NCBI RefSeq assembly: GCF_006517815.1
Contig: NZ_CP041198.1
Location: 3,782,001-3,846,000, forward strand
Origin: Pseudarthrobacter sp. NIBRBAC000502770
GTDB lineage: Bacteria > Actinomycetota > Actinomycetes > Actinomycetales > Micrococcaceae
DNA length: 64,000 nt
Reading direction: 5' to 3'
The translations under genes were made by a program, and so were the position numbers. A model generated the notes under the pieces. The model had not been told where the DNA came from. It saw nothing but the letters and a program-made list of their open reading frames with translations, and ran no database searches. The first letter of the stretch is position 1; the number at the start of each line of letters is the position of its first letter. Below, one piece after another: positions 29,728 through 37,853 of the stretch.

Positions 29728-29838
29728 GTCTTCTCCTATTTTGGCGAAACGTTCCTTCGCCCCACGCCATAGTAGGAAGGTGCAGCCCCACGAGGGAGGG
29801 AATGCTGATACCTGCCTCGGCGCGCCAAATCGTGCATC

Positions 29839-30567
29839 TCAGCGCCGCAGCGCGGCCAGGCCGGAGACCAGTGCGTCCAGGCCCAGTTGAAAGGCGGTAT
29901 CCGCCTGCCGGCCATGGTCGCGGTGGCCGGCTTCGGGGTGCCTGGAGGACGCCTCGGGCGCCGCGGACGAGCTTTGGACGGCGGCAGTGAAGTACGGCGT
30001 GGAACCGGCCATGGACCCGGAATCGAAGATGTCCTCCGGGGCCGTAACGTCGTACGCGGAGCCGAAAATAAAGGACTCCAGCGCCACTATGGCAGGAATG
30101 ATGCGCTCCTGCGGGAATCCGGCGTCCGAAAATCCCTTGCTGACGGTCTCGTACATGGCGAGGGTCTGCGGGGCGTCTGTTACCGGCAGCACTGCAATAA
30201 CCGGAATGAGCGGAGTGTGTTCGGCGAAGACGTCCCGATAGCTCCATGCCCAGGTGTGCACGGCATCTTCCCAGCTGCCGCCCTCAAAGCCTGAGACGTC
30301 CACCAGCGACATCAGGTGATCCTCCACCAACAGCAGCACGTCCTGTTTGGATGCCACGTGGTTGTAGAGGGCGGAGGGTGCCACATCCAGCACCCTGGCG
30401 AGGGCGGCCATGGTCAGTCCGTCGTATCCCTTGCGTCCGACCAGCTCCAGCGCGGCCGTTGTGATCCCTGCCTTGTCCAGCACTGCCGCCGAGGGCCGGC
30501 CTGCCCGCCTCCTCGGCGCTCCGCCATTGCTGGTGGAGCGCCCCTGTGCGGCTGATACTGCCGGCAT
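29839..30567 (-). CDS. TetR-family regulator next to putrescine oxidase
   Basis: A regulator of about 242 residues. After a Ser/Gly/Arg-rich N-terminus, the TetR helix-turn-helix is GITTAALELVGRKGYDGLTMAALARVLDVAPSALYNHVASKQDVL (listed in parts), followed by a ligand domain with helices such as VHTWAWSYRDVFAEHTPLIPVIAVLP. ATG 30567 has AAAGG seven bases upstream; the frame is open to GTG 30612, which is the alternative start. It is divergent from puo, and the 25-bp palindrome between them is the natural operator. An amine or aldehyde ligand is inferred from the neighbour. Confidence 0.85.
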   Translation of the reverse strand: MPAVSAAQGRSTSNGGAPRRRAGRPSAAVLDKAGITTAALELVGRKGYDGLTMAALARVLDVAPSALYNHVASKQDVLLLVEDHLMSLVDVSGFEGGSWEDAVHTWAWSYRDVFAEHTPLIPVIAVLPVTDAPQTLAMYETVSKGFSDAGFPQERIIPAIVALESFIFGSAYDVTAPEDIFDSGSMAGSTPYFTAAVQSSSAAPEASSRHPEAGHRDHGRQADTAFQLGLDALVSGLAALRR

Positions 30568-30635
30568 TCCTGCCCTTTCCGTCGTCGTCCCCTGCATTAT
30601 TCCATTCAGCACTTCCCCTGCCGGCAGGCACGGGC

Positions 30636-30670
30636 TATAGTTCCTACTAAATGAATGACATTCATTTAGT
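30636..30670 (+). promoter_or_regulatory. puo promoter and TetR palindrome
   Basis: A -10 box TATAGT (30636-30641) is followed by a perfect 12-1-12 palindrome (30646-30657, centre 30658, 30659-30670) with core ATGAATG-A-CATTCAT. Its place over the expected transcription start suits repression. The same core palindrome is found at 44066-44090. Confidence 0.8.
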
Positions 30671-30704
30671 GGTCCCCGTCACCTGGGGCCGCAGAGAGGA
30701 CATC

Positions 30705-32096
30705 ATGCTGAACCTGAACCGCGACGTTGTGGTCGTTGGAGCCGGGCCGTCCGGACTCACCGCCGCCCGCGAACTGAAGAAGGCCGGACTCACGGTCGCC
30801 GTGCTTGAGGCCCGCGACAGGGTGGGCGGCCGCACCTGGACCGACACCGTGAACGGAGCCATGCTCGAGATCGGCGGCCAGTGGGTCTCCCCGGACCAGA
30901 CCGCCCTCCTGGAACTGCTCCAGGAACTGGGCCTGGAGACCTACCCGCGCTACCGCGAAGGCGAATCCATCTACATCGGCGCGGACGGTACACCCGTGCG
31001 CTACACGGGTGACACCTTTCCCGTGGACCCGGACACCGCCGTCGAAATGGACCGGCTGGTGGCATTGCTGGATGGCCTCGCCGCGGAGGTTGGACCCACG
31101 CAACCCTGGGCCCACCCCAAGGCGCGTGAACTGGACACGATCTCCTTCCATCACTGGCTCCGCCGGAACTCTGCCAACGAGGAAGCCTGCAGGAACATTG
31201 GCCTGTTCATCGCCGGCGGGATGCTCACCAAGCCGTCACACTCCTTCTCTGCCCTGCAGGCGGTCCTGATGGCCGCTTCGGCCGGCTCCTTCACCCACCT
31301 GACTGACGAGGATTTCATCCTGGACCGCCGCGTGGTTGGTGGGATGCAGCAGGTGTCCCTGTTGCAGGCGCAGGAACTGGGTGACGACGTCATCCTCAGT
31401 TCGCCGGTCCGCACCATCAACTGGGAGCCGGATGGGGACGGCGGCCACCGCGTCACCGTCGAATCGGACCGTGCCACGGTCAACGCCCGCTTCGTCATCA
31501 TGGCCGTGCCGCCCAACCTTTACTCCCGCGTCTCCTTCAACCCGCCGCTGCCGCGCCGGCAGCACCAGATGCACCAGCACCAGTCCCTGGGCCTGGTCAT
31601 CAAGGTGCACGCCGTCTACAGCACTCCGTTCTGGCGGGAAAAGGGACTCTCCGGCACCGGCTTCGGCGCGGATGCCCTGGTCCAGGAGGTGTACGACAAT
31701 ACGAACTTCGATGACCAGCGGGGCACCCTGGTGGGCTTCGTGTCCGATGAAAAGGCCGATGCCGTTTTCGAGTTGAGCGCAGAGGACCGCAGGAAGGCCA
31801 TCCTGGAATCCATTGCGGGCTACCTGGGCGAGGAGGCCCTCACTCCTGACGTCTACTACGAGTCCGACTGGGGCTCCGAGGAATGGACCCGTGGCGCCTA
31901 CGCCGCCAGCTATGACCTTGGAGGCCTCCACCGCTACGGCAGGGACCAGCATGCCCCGGTCGGCCCGATCTACTGGTCCTCGTCGGACCTTGCGGCGGAA
32001 GGCTACCAGCACGTGGACGGCGCCATCCGCACGGGCCGCATCACGGCCGCGCGCATCGCCGAGGTGGCCAAAGTTCCGGTGGCATCCGGCTGGTAA
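30705..32096 (+). CDS. puo: Putrescine oxidase-like flavin amine oxidase
   Basis: A 463-residue FAD enzyme that oxidises putrescine to 4-aminobutanal, H2O2 and ammonia. The dinucleotide fold DVVVVGAGPSGLTAARELKKAG is at the N-terminus, followed by LEARDRVGGRTWT and GGQWVSPDQTALL. The segment AGGMLTKPSHSFSALQAVLMAASAGSF and the C-terminal FAD site EWTRGAYAASYD/YWSSSDLA...GYQHVDGAI closely resemble actinobacterial putrescine oxidases as I know them. ATG 30705 follows GAGAGGA; an upstream in-frame ATG at 30651 lies inside the operator and has no ribosome site. The TetR gene is divergent. Confidence 0.86.
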   Translation: MLNLNRDVVVVGAGPSGLTAARELKKAGLTVAVLEARDRVGGRTWTDTVNGAMLEIGGQWVSPDQTALLELLQELGLETYPRYREGESIYIGADGTPVRYTGDTFPVDPDTAVEMDRLVALLDGLAAEVGPTQPWAHPKARELDTISFHHWLRRNSANEEACRNIGLFIAGGMLTKPSHSFSALQAVLMAASAGSFTHLTDEDFILDRRVVGGMQQVSLLQAQELGDDVILSSPVRTINWEPDGDGGHRVTVESDRATVNARFVIMAVPPNLYSRVSFNPPLPRRQHQMHQHQSLGLVIKVHAVYSTPFWREKGLSGTGFGADALVQEVYDNTNFDDQRGTLVGFVSDEKADAVFELSAEDRRKAILESIAGYLGEEALTPDVYYESDWGSEEWTRGAYAASYDLGGLHRYGRDQHAPVGPIYWSSSDLAAEGYQHVDGAIRTGRITAARIAEVAKVPVASGW

Positions 32097-32097
32097 A

Positions 32098-32109
32098 TAA
32101 GCATGCTTA
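32098..32109 (+). promoter_or_regulatory. MarR-type palindrome upstream of PNPOx gene
   Basis: The perfect palindrome TAAGCATGCTTA, continued on the right by CTAATA. The identical 12-mer is at 37996-38007 next to the MarR gene. It starts right after the puo stop, 54 bases before the next start codon. Confidence 0.65.
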
Positions 32110-32162
32110 CTAATAGGCTGGCGGCGGGGACTTTCCCCTACTTTCGACGAACGAGGTGAGGC

Positions 32163-32645
32163 ATGACTGACGCGCAGAGCATCAGCAAGGTTACTGAGAT
32201 CATCAACGATTCCAAGATCGGTATGGTCACCACCATCAACGAAGAAGGCGCCCTCGTCAGCCGCCCGCTGGCCGTCCAGGAGGTTAAGGACGACGGCGAC
32301 ATGTGGTTCTTCACCGGGCTCGGCACCTCGCAGGTTGCCCATGTCCGGGCTGATCCCCGCGTCAACGTCGCCTTCGGCAAGAACACCGAATGGGTTTCCG
32401 TTGCAGGGACCGCCGAGGTGGTCACCGACCGCGCCAAGATCCACGAGATGTGGAACCAGGTTGTCGAAGCATGGTTCCCGGACGGTCCGGACACCCCCGA
32501 GGTCTGCCTCCTCCGGGTGGACTCGGATTCGGCGGAGTACTGGACCAGTCCGGGCGGCACTGCCGCAACGGTCCTGCAGTGGGTCAAGTCCAAGGTGACG
32601 AACAGCCGCATGAGCGTTGGCGAAAGCGGCACCGTGGAGCTGTAA
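32163..32645 (+). CDS. PNPOx-fold general stress protein (GS26-like)
   Basis: A 160-residue split-barrel flavin-binding protein of the pyridoxamine 5'-phosphate oxidase-like family, related to Bacillus general stress protein 26. Motifs: IGMVTTINEEGALVSRPLAVQEV, MWFFTGLGTSQVAHV and VNVAFGKNTEWVSVAGTAEV. These proteins bind FMN or F420 and their substrate is usually unknown. ATG 32163 has GAGGTGAGG upstream. The shared palindrome suggests control together with the LEA-like operon at 35.8-37.8 kb. A hairpin with T run follows. Confidence 0.85.
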   Translation: MTDAQSISKVTEIINDSKIGMVTTINEEGALVSRPLAVQEVKDDGDMWFFTGLGTSQVAHVRADPRVNVAFGKNTEWVSVAGTAEVVTDRAKIHEMWNQVVEAWFPDGPDTPEVCLLRVDSDSAEYWTSPGGTAATVLQWVKSKVTNSRMSVGESGTVEL

Positions 32646-32655
32646 CGCCGGCTTT

Positions 32656-32687
32656 GGGCGGGGCGGCTACTGCTGCTCCGCCCTTTT
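32656..32687 (+). terminator. Terminator after PNPOx gene
   Basis: GGGCGG (32656-32661) pairs CCGCCC (32678-32683), followed by TTTT (32684-32687). It overlaps the 3' end of the convergent gene. Confidence 0.65.
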
Positions 32688-33275
32688 CAATGCCTTTAGG
32701 ACGGCCGGCAGCAGCACGTCATTGCGTCCCCACACGGGATCCAGGATCTCCACGTACCAGGAATCAGCGAGCAGGAGGGCCAGCGAATCGTTGGTCTCCC
32801 CGGCCCAATCCTGGATCTGCCCGTCCGTCACGGGATTCTCGCTGGAGCCCAGCACCGTGGCGATCTCCGTTCCCGCAACGGTCACCGCAATGGCGGCGCT
32901 GCTTGCTTCGCCCGGGGCGTGGGCAACGGTGACCAGTTCAGTCCGGGTGGACAGCGCCAGCAAGCCGCGCGCGGTTTCGGCGCCGCAGAATCCGGTCACG
33001 TACTGGCGCTGCGCGGCACCATCGCCAAGGATGCCCGGCTGGGACTCCTTGGTGAACAGCCCGTTGCGGTTCAGCTCCGCCAGCGCGGCGGCGATGGGTT
33101 TGGTCTCTGCGTCAAAGACTGCGGCGAAATGTCCAGGCTGGTATGAACTTCCACCTTCCAGCCACCGGGCCGTCAGCTCACCGGCAGCCTCCAGCGTGGT
33201 GGCTTGGCGCCAGACTCCCCGGTCTTCCAGGAGCCGGCCGTACTGGTCATGGGCAGGCAGTTCCTCAGGCTTCAT
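32667..33275 (-). CDS. Hypothetical protein, actinobacterial (DUF6919-like)
   Basis: A 202-residue soluble protein. It opens HDQYGRLLEDRGVWRQATTLEAAGELTARWLEG and includes PGHFAAVFDAETKPIAAALAELNRNGLFTKESQPG, YVTGFCGAET and a C-terminal segment ESSYVEILDP-like (DSWYVEILDPVWGRNDVLLPAVLKAL). This resembles small uncharacterised actinobacterial proteins annotated as DUF6919, from memory and with low certainty. No membrane segment or signal. Alone between convergent PNPOx and a membrane protein; coding is supported by typical codon use and length. Confidence 0.65.
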   Translation of the reverse strand: MKPEELPAHDQYGRLLEDRGVWRQATTLEAAGELTARWLEGGSSYQPGHFAAVFDAETKPIAAALAELNRNGLFTKESQPGILGDGAAQRQYVTGFCGAETARGLLALSTRTELVTVAHAPGEASSAAIAVTVAGTEIATVLGSSENPVTDGQIQDWAGETNDSLALLLADSWYVEILDPVWGRNDVLLPAVLKALKRAEQQ

Positions 33276-33335
33276 CCTGGGATGCTATCGCCGGGCCTCG
33301 GAAGCAATCCAACCCCTTCGACACAGCAGTTAACG

Positions 33336-33962
33336 TCAGCCGGCCCGCTCGGCCGGCAGGGCTGCAGGAATTCCGGCCGCCCGTTCGGCGGCTGCCAGCG
33401 AGGCGGCCAGGCTTCCGACGGCGGCCGGGTAGCCCGTGTGCGAGGCTGTCCGCAGCTGGTCCGCGGTCCGCATGGCCTTGATCAGTGCGGACGTTTCCGG
33501 CAGCCGCACGTCGGTCAGGGCCGGATAGTCGATGCTAAAGCCGGGATCCAGTTCGTAACGCTGCCACCGGTGCATCAGCTCCTCATGCTGGATCCGGGCC
33601 GCTTGATGGGCGGAGAGCCGCTCCCTGTGCTCCCGTCGGCCGGCGCGCCACGCCAGGATCCGGGGGCTGCCCCGGTATGCGGCGATGCCGGAGGCGGCCG
33701 CTGCCGCGGCCAGAACCAATCCCGCCCATGGCGACACCAGGGACGGGATCACGAGCGCAGGAAGGGCCACGCAGGACCCGAGGAAAAAGTCCCAAAACAG
33801 CTGGTCGGGCGCCTGAGCTGCGTCGCTTGCAGGCGCCAGGGACCGGCGTCGTACAACGAACACGGTGGCTGCGACGGTGGCAACCAGCACCGGACCGCAC
33901 AGCAGGACCGCCCATGCACCGTGAAGCAGCCCCTGGTTCAGGGACTCCGCCAAGATCGACAT
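33336..33962 (-). CDS. Hypothetical membrane protein
   Basis: About 208 residues from ATG 33962, which has GGGAGG seven bases upstream; the frame is open 30 bases further. It has three N-terminal membrane segments: AVLLCGPVLVATVAATVFVV, DFFLGSCVALPALVIPSLV and LVLAAAAAASGIAAY. A cytoplasmic helix-rich tail follows (GRREHRERLSAHQAARIQHEELMHRWQRYELDPG) and ends with an Ala-rich helix. No family recognised. A Trp/Tyr-containing HRWQRYE motif and the conserved DPALT-like segment may mark a family. Confidence 0.6.
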   Translation of the reverse strand: MSILAESLNQGLLHGAWAVLLCGPVLVATVAATVFVVRRRSLAPASDAAQAPDQLFWDFFLGSCVALPALVIPSLVSPWAGLVLAAAAAASGIAAYRGSPRILAWRAGRREHRERLSAHQAARIQHEELMHRWQRYELDPGFSIDYPALTDVRLPETSALIKAMRTADQLRTASHTGYPAAVGSLAASLAAAERAAGIPAALPAERAG

Positions 33963-34122
33963 CCTGTACCTCCCGCGCCCGCCATTCCCCACTAAGCCAT
34001 GGCCCCGGCCGGAAAGCCCGGGCTGGTCTTTCCATTGGACCGTCTTCCGGGCACAGCGTCAATGGCTGCGAAAGGGGGGCGCACAGCCTGGGAGTCACGG
34101 CGATGGGCGGTACCGTGGGACC

Positions 34123-34503
34123 ATGCGACTCAAAATGTGCAGCATCCACGTCCAGGACCCCGCGGCCGCCCATGCCTTTTACACCGGCACACTCGGCTTC
34201 GACACCCTGATGGCCATGCCGGAGTACAACCTGTACATCATTAAGGATCCGGGAGCGGGGGACAGCTCCGTGGGACTGCTCCTGGAACCCAGCGACAACC
34301 CCATCGGCGCCAGTTACATGAACGCCGTCCGCGAGGCCGGCCTTCCTGCCATCGTGTTCGGCGTCCCCGATGTCCAGGCGGAGTATGACCGGCTGATGGC
34401 CGCCGGGGTGAGTTTCAAGACGCCGCCCACCACTGATTCATTCGGGACCAGCGCCGTGTTCGACGACGGCTGCGGCAACTACGTCCAAATCCACCAGGAC
34501 TAA
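34123..34503 (+). CDS. VOC/glyoxalase-fold protein
   Basis: A 126-residue vicinal-oxygen-chelate protein with two beta-alpha-beta repeats: KMCSIHVQDPAAAHAFYTGTLGFDTL in the first and FGVPDVQAEYDRLMAAGVSF ... VFDDGCGNYVQIHQD in the second. Potential metal ligands are His9 and a Glu/Gln-position pair; the final QIHQD replaces the usual LxxxE ligand. Function may be antibiotic or aldehyde detoxification, unknown. ATG 34123 follows GTGGGA. It converges with the DUF5997 gene. Confidence 0.83.
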   Translation: MRLKMCSIHVQDPAAAHAFYTGTLGFDTLMAMPEYNLYIIKDPGAGDSSVGLLLEPSDNPIGASYMNAVREAGLPAIVFGVPDVQAEYDRLMAAGVSFKTPPTTDSFGTSAVFDDGCGNYVQIHQD

Positions 34504-34514
34504 GGGGCGGGCAA

Positions 34515-34916
34515 TCAGGCCTGGGCGCGGTCCTTCTTGGCCTGCTTCTTCGCGGCCTCGTCCTTGACCCGCTGGGCCTCGGCGCGGACGGCCGCGTGCG
34601 TGGCGCGCTCGGTGACGAGCCACTGCGGGGGCGCCTGCAGCAGCGCGGTGATCTCCGCCGTCGTGAGGGCTTCCTCCACGCCGCCGCGGGCCAGGCCGCT
34701 GATGGAAACGTTCAGCTTCTGCGCCACCACCGGGCGGGGGTGCGGCCCGTTGCGGCGGAGTTCGGCAAGCCATTCCGGCGGGTTGGCCTGGAGTTCGGCA
34801 AATTCCTCGCGGGTAATCGATGAATCCTGGAACTCCTGCGGGGTGGCCGGCAGGTAGATGCCAAGTTTCTTGGCAACGGTGGCCGGCTTCATGGACTGGG
34901 AGTTTGCAGAGGTCAT
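34515..34916 (-). CDS. DUF5997 protein
   Basis: A 133-residue actinobacterial protein of the DUF5997 type. Segments: MKPATVAKKLGIYLPATPQEFQDSSITREEFAELQANPPEWLAELRRNGPHPRPVVAQKLNVSISGLARGG (quoted in parts) and EALTTAEITALLQAPPQWL, ending in a strongly basic helix (VKDEAAKKQAKKDRAQA). VAKKLGI and VVAQKLNVSISGLARGG look like helix-turn-helix halves. The gene is divergent from a LysR-type effector domain with no DNA-binding part of its own, 37 bases apart, an arrangement that suggests a functional pair. Confidence 0.78.
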   Translation of the reverse strand: MTSANSQSMKPATVAKKLGIYLPATPQEFQDSSITREEFAELQANPPEWLAELRRNGPHPRPVVAQKLNVSISGLARGGVEEALTTAEITALLQAPPQWLVTERATHAAVRAEAQRVKDEAAKKQAKKDRAQA

Positions 34917-34953
34917 GCTTCAAGGGTATCCGGGCGGCGGGTACTGTGAAGAC

Positions 34954-35700
34954 GTGCCCGCCGACAATACCCCCACGCCCGATGGCCAGCCCACCCCTGA
35001 CGATGCGGCCCAGCGCGTGTTGCGCATCGCGTACGTGGCAGGGGTGACGCCGGGCAAGTGGATCCGCCGCTGGGAAGAGCGGATGCCGGATATTCCCCTT
35101 GAAGCATTCATGGTCGACGACGGCGTGCAGCGTGACGTGCTGGACGACGGCAGGGCGCACATGGCATTTGTCCGTCTTCCCATTGAGCGCGAAGGCCTCA
35201 GCGTTATCCCGCTGTACGAGGAGCAGCCCGTGGTGGTTGCCCCGAAAGGCCATGAGATCTCGGTGTTCGAGGAGGTGGCCCTTGCCGACCTCGCACAGGA
35301 ATCCTTCCTTGATCCTGCAACCCTGGGCGGACCGGATCCGGCCCTCCAGGTGGTGGCCTCCGGAGCCGGCCTGGTGATCCTTCCGATGTCAGTGGCGCGC
35401 CACTTCAACGTCAAAGACACGGTGGCGCGCAGGCTTACAGGGGCGGGGGGGACCGAAATCGCCCTGGCCTGGCCTGCGGAGGCCACGGACGAGGTGCTGG
35501 AGGAGTTCATCGGCGTGGTCCGAGGCCGCACCGCGCAGAGCTCCCGCCAGCCCTCCGCGCAGCCGCAGAAGGTCAAGAAGGAACCCAAGCCGGACCGCCG
35601 CGGCACAGGCACCAAGAAAGCGCCCAAGGTGGCACAGCGCTATGCCCCCAACCCGGACAAGGGCCGCGGCAAGGGGTCCCGCAAGAAGGGCAAGCGCTAG
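34954..35700 (+). CDS. LysR-type substrate-binding domain protein without HTH
   Basis: About 248 residues from GTG 34954. The region LRIAYVAGVTPGKWIRRWEERMPDIPLEAFMVDDGVQRDVLDDGRAHMAFVRLP is the N-lobe of a LysR effector domain, and VVASGAGLVILPMSVARHF the C-lobe; the usual N-terminal winged helix is absent. The last 60 residues are Lys/Arg-rich (KVKKEPKPDRRGTGTKK ... KGRGKGSRKKGKR) and could bind nucleic acid. No strong ribosome site is seen. DUF5997 is divergent and may supply DNA binding; that is inference. Confidence 0.8.
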   Translation: MPADNTPTPDGQPTPDDAAQRVLRIAYVAGVTPGKWIRRWEERMPDIPLEAFMVDDGVQRDVLDDGRAHMAFVRLPIEREGLSVIPLYEEQPVVVAPKGHEISVFEEVALADLAQESFLDPATLGGPDPALQVVASGAGLVILPMSVARHFNVKDTVARRLTGAGGTEIALAWPAEATDEVLEEFIGVVRGRTAQSSRQPSAQPQKVKKEPKPDRRGTGTKKAPKVAQRYAPNPDKGRGKGSRKKGKR

Positions 35701-35717
35701 TCTCCCCTGAGAGACCC

Positions 35718-35779
35718 CGGGCCGTTGGTGATGGCCCGAACGGCGGCAAAGCCGGCCCCGCATCATGCGGAACCGGCTT
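35718..35779. terminator. Composite bidirectional terminator
   Basis: First CGGGCC (35718-35723)/GGCCCG (35733-35738). Then a nested hairpin: AAGCCGG (35749-35755) with CCGGCTT (35773-35779), enclosing CCGCAT/ATGCGG (35758-35770). It lies between convergent genes ending at 35700 and 35807. Confidence 0.7.
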
Positions 35780-35806
35780 CGCTGTAGTCCGTTTTACGCT
35801 GGCGGA

Positions 35807-36469
35807 CTAGGTGTTTTGGATGTTGTCTTTGGCGTCTGTGGCGCGGTCTTTGACGTCGGTGGCGGCGTTTTGGCCTTCGGTTTTGACGTTGTGGGCGGCG
35901 TCGGTGGCGGTGGCTTTGACGTTGTCCATGGCTTCCTGGGCGGGTTCCTTGAGGTCCTGGGCCATGGTTTTGGCGGCGTCGGTGACCTGGGTGGCCAGGG
36001 GCTGGGCGGCGGTTTTGAGTTGGTCCGCGGCTTCGCGTTCTTTCTCGCTGGCGGGGATCAGGGAGGAGATGAGCATGCCGGCGCCGAACGCGATGAGCCC
36101 GGCGGCCAGGGGGTTCCCGGCGGTTTTGGCTTTGACCTGGTCCGGGGCGTTGGAGACGGCCTGGCCGGCGTCGGAGAGTTTCGCGGAGACCGCGTCTCCT
36201 GCCTGGTGGAGGTTGTCCCCGGCGGTGTTTAGGGCGTTGGTGGTGTGCCCGGTCCCGGTGGCGGTGGTGTCGTGGACCTTGGTGGTGGCGTGGTCTGCTG
36301 CGCCCATGATTTTCTCCTTCACCCCGGTCACGGCGTCGCGGACCTTGTCGGTTTGGCGGTGGACGATGTTGGACGGGGTGACTTTGTCGGCCACGGCGTC
36401 GACGTTGGTGCCCAGGCGGGCCCGGGTGGCTTCTATGTCTGCGCGGATGGCATCGGGGTTTTCGCTCAT
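35807..36469 (-). CDS. DUF3618 protein with LEA-like 11-residue repeats
   Basis: A 220-residue protein with an N-terminal DUF3618 segment (AIRADIEATRARLGTNVDAVADKV, about 7-30), one membrane segment (about 118-140, NPLAAGLIAFGAGMLISSLI) and 11-residue amphipathic repeats on both sides, clearest in the C-terminal part: units starting at 158, 169, 180, 191, 202 and 213 (for example AMDNVKATATD, AAHNVKTEGQN, AATDVKDRATD). The pattern is that of LEA group 3 desiccation proteins. It is the last gene of a three-gene operon; ATG 36469 overlaps the upstream stop by four bases. Confidence 0.85.
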   Translation of the reverse strand: MSENPDAIRADIEATRARLGTNVDAVADKVTPSNIVHRQTDKVRDAVTGVKEKIMGAADHATTKVHDTTATGTGHTTNALNTAGDNLHQAGDAVSAKLSDAGQAVSNAPDQVKAKTAGNPLAAGLIAFGAGMLISSLIPASEKEREAADQLKTAAQPLATQVTDAAKTMAQDLKEPAQEAMDNVKATATDAAHNVKTEGQNAATDVKDRATDAKDNIQNT

Positions 36470-36897
36470 CGGTTTACCTCACCTGGTTTTAGGGTTGGGG
36501 GTATTTCTGCGAGGGTTTCCCCGGTTTGGGGCAGGCCCTTGATCTGTTTGAGTTCCTTCCGGCCGATGGAGGCCAGGACGGCGGCGATGATGGCCCAGAG
36601 CACGGCGACGATCAGCGCCGCCCAGCCCAGGGCCATGACGGCGCCGAGGGCGAACATCAGGGCCAGGGAGAGGAAGACCAGGACGAAGTGGCCGCCCACG
36701 CCGGCGCCGGCGAGCATGCCGGCGCCTTTGCCCGCGCGGGAGGTGGATTGTTTGAGTTCGGCCTTGGCCAGTTCCACTTCCTGGCGCATCAGGGTGGACA
36801 GGTCACGGGTCACGTCCCCGAGGAGTTCACCGATCGAGGCGTTATCCGCTTTCACATGCGCCGCGCTGGGCGGCGGCTCCGGAATCTGGCTGCTCAT
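36466..36897 (-). CDS. Holin-X-like membrane protein
   Basis: About 143 residues of the actinobacterial holin-X superfamily (named from phage holins, but widespread in stress operons beside DUF3618). The N-terminus has the signature SIGELLGDVTRDLSTLMRQEVELAKAELKQS, a predicted amphipathic helix, followed by two membrane segments (about 62-88 and 90-112) and a short tail. ATG 36897 shares TGATG with the upstream stop; GTG 36900 is the alternative. Lysis is not implied; membrane remodelling or scaffold is likely from context. Confidence 0.87.
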   Translation of the reverse strand: MSSQIPEPPPSAAHVKADNASIGELLGDVTRDLSTLMRQEVELAKAELKQSTSRAGKGAGMLAGAGVGGHFVLVFLSLALMFALGAVMALGWAALIVAVLWAIIAAVLASIGRKELKQIKGLPQTGETLAEIPPTLKPGEVNR

Positions 36898-37796
36898 CAC
36901 AAACCACCCGTGCCATGGCGGCCACTGCCGTAGGTACCGTCGGTTCCAGGTGCTTCTTCACCGCTGTACACACCGTTTTCGGCCCGGAAGGGGTCGTCTT
37001 CGAAGCGCAGGGGAGTCTCCTCGGCAGTCCCCGACGGCAGGGTGCTGGTGGACACAGGTGCGGAGCCGCGGACGGTGGGCTCATCGAAGAGGTCGTCGGT
37101 GCCCGCGGCGTAGACGGTCTCCTGGTGCAGGGGTGCTGCCGGCGGTGACTGCGCGGCGCGGTGCTGGGCTGGACCTTGTGCAGGGCTGGAATACCGCGCC
37201 TGCCCCTGCGCTTCGGGCGGGCCTGCGGTGAGGCCGCGGGTGAGGCGGCCGGCCAGGACGCCGGCGCCGGCGGCCAGGAGCAGGAAGGTCCCGGGCTTGT
37301 TCCGGGCGAAGCGTTGGACCTCGTTCAGGAGGTCACCCGGTTCCCGGTTTTCCAGCCAGGTGGCCATCGAGGAGGTGCGCTCCGCTGCCTGGCGGACCAG
37401 GTCACTGGCCATGCCCTGCTGGTCCGGGGCGCTGGCCATGCTGTGCAGCTGGGTGGAGATGTTGCGGATGCCCTCGGCAGCCTTCTGCTGCTGCGTGCCT
37501 GCCTGGCTGGTCAGGCCTGACTTCGCCTGTCCCAGCAGGTCCTGCGCATTGGCCTTCGCCTCATGCGCAACGTTCGCAGCCTCGTCCTTCGCCGTCTGGG
37601 CCACCCCCTGGGCGGCGGACGCCGCTTCACCGGCGACGTTGGAGGCCTCTTCCTTCGCTGCCTGCGACTTGGAGTTGCCATCCGGAGTGGATGGGTAGGA
37701 GGCGTGCTGGCGAGCTGGCTCGGTTCCGCCGTACGGATCGGCGATGGCCGGATCGTTGGCAGTGTGCGGGGTCTGGGGCCATTGGTTCTCTGTCAT
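36897..37796 (-). CDS. LEA-like membrane-anchored stress protein
   Basis: A 299-residue protein. Residues 46-111 are six consecutive 11-residue LEA-like units (AAKEEASNVAG, EAASAAQGVAQ, TAKDEAANVAH, EAKANAQDLLG and two weaker ones). They are followed by an amphipathic region, RNKPGTFLLLAAGAGVLAGRLTRG (a single membrane-like helix, about 164-187) and a long Pro/Ser/Gly-rich C-terminal tail of low complexity. First gene of the operon with holin-X and DUF3618 genes, facing a MarR gene across several palindromes. A role in membrane protection during drying or osmotic stress is inferred. Confidence 0.78.
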   Translation of the reverse strand: MTENQWPQTPHTANDPAIADPYGGTEPARQHASYPSTPDGNSKSQAAKEEASNVAGEAASAAQGVAQTAKDEAANVAHEAKANAQDLLGQAKSGLTSQAGTQQQKAAEGIRNISTQLHSMASAPDQQGMASDLVRQAAERTSSMATWLENREPGDLLNEVQRFARNKPGTFLLLAAGAGVLAGRLTRGLTAGPPEAQGQARYSSPAQGPAQHRAAQSPPAAPLHQETVYAAGTDDLFDEPTVRGSAPVSTSTLPSGTAEETPLRFEDDPFRAENGVYSGEEAPGTDGTYGSGRHGTGGL

Positions 37797-37853
37797 CTTC
37801 GCTCTCTTTCGGAAAGGGTTAGCTGGCGATCAGGAACCAGCAATGCTGGCGAC

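Noticed and set aside
28478..30247. 589-codon open frame on the minus strand across the MFS gene and the TetR gene
   Set aside because: It overlaps two well supported genes in another frame and is Arg/Pro-rich without hydrophobic segments.
36466..36897. Holin-X gene as a prophage lysis gene
   Set aside because: No other phage gene is nearby; the family is common in chromosomal stress operons with DUF3618.
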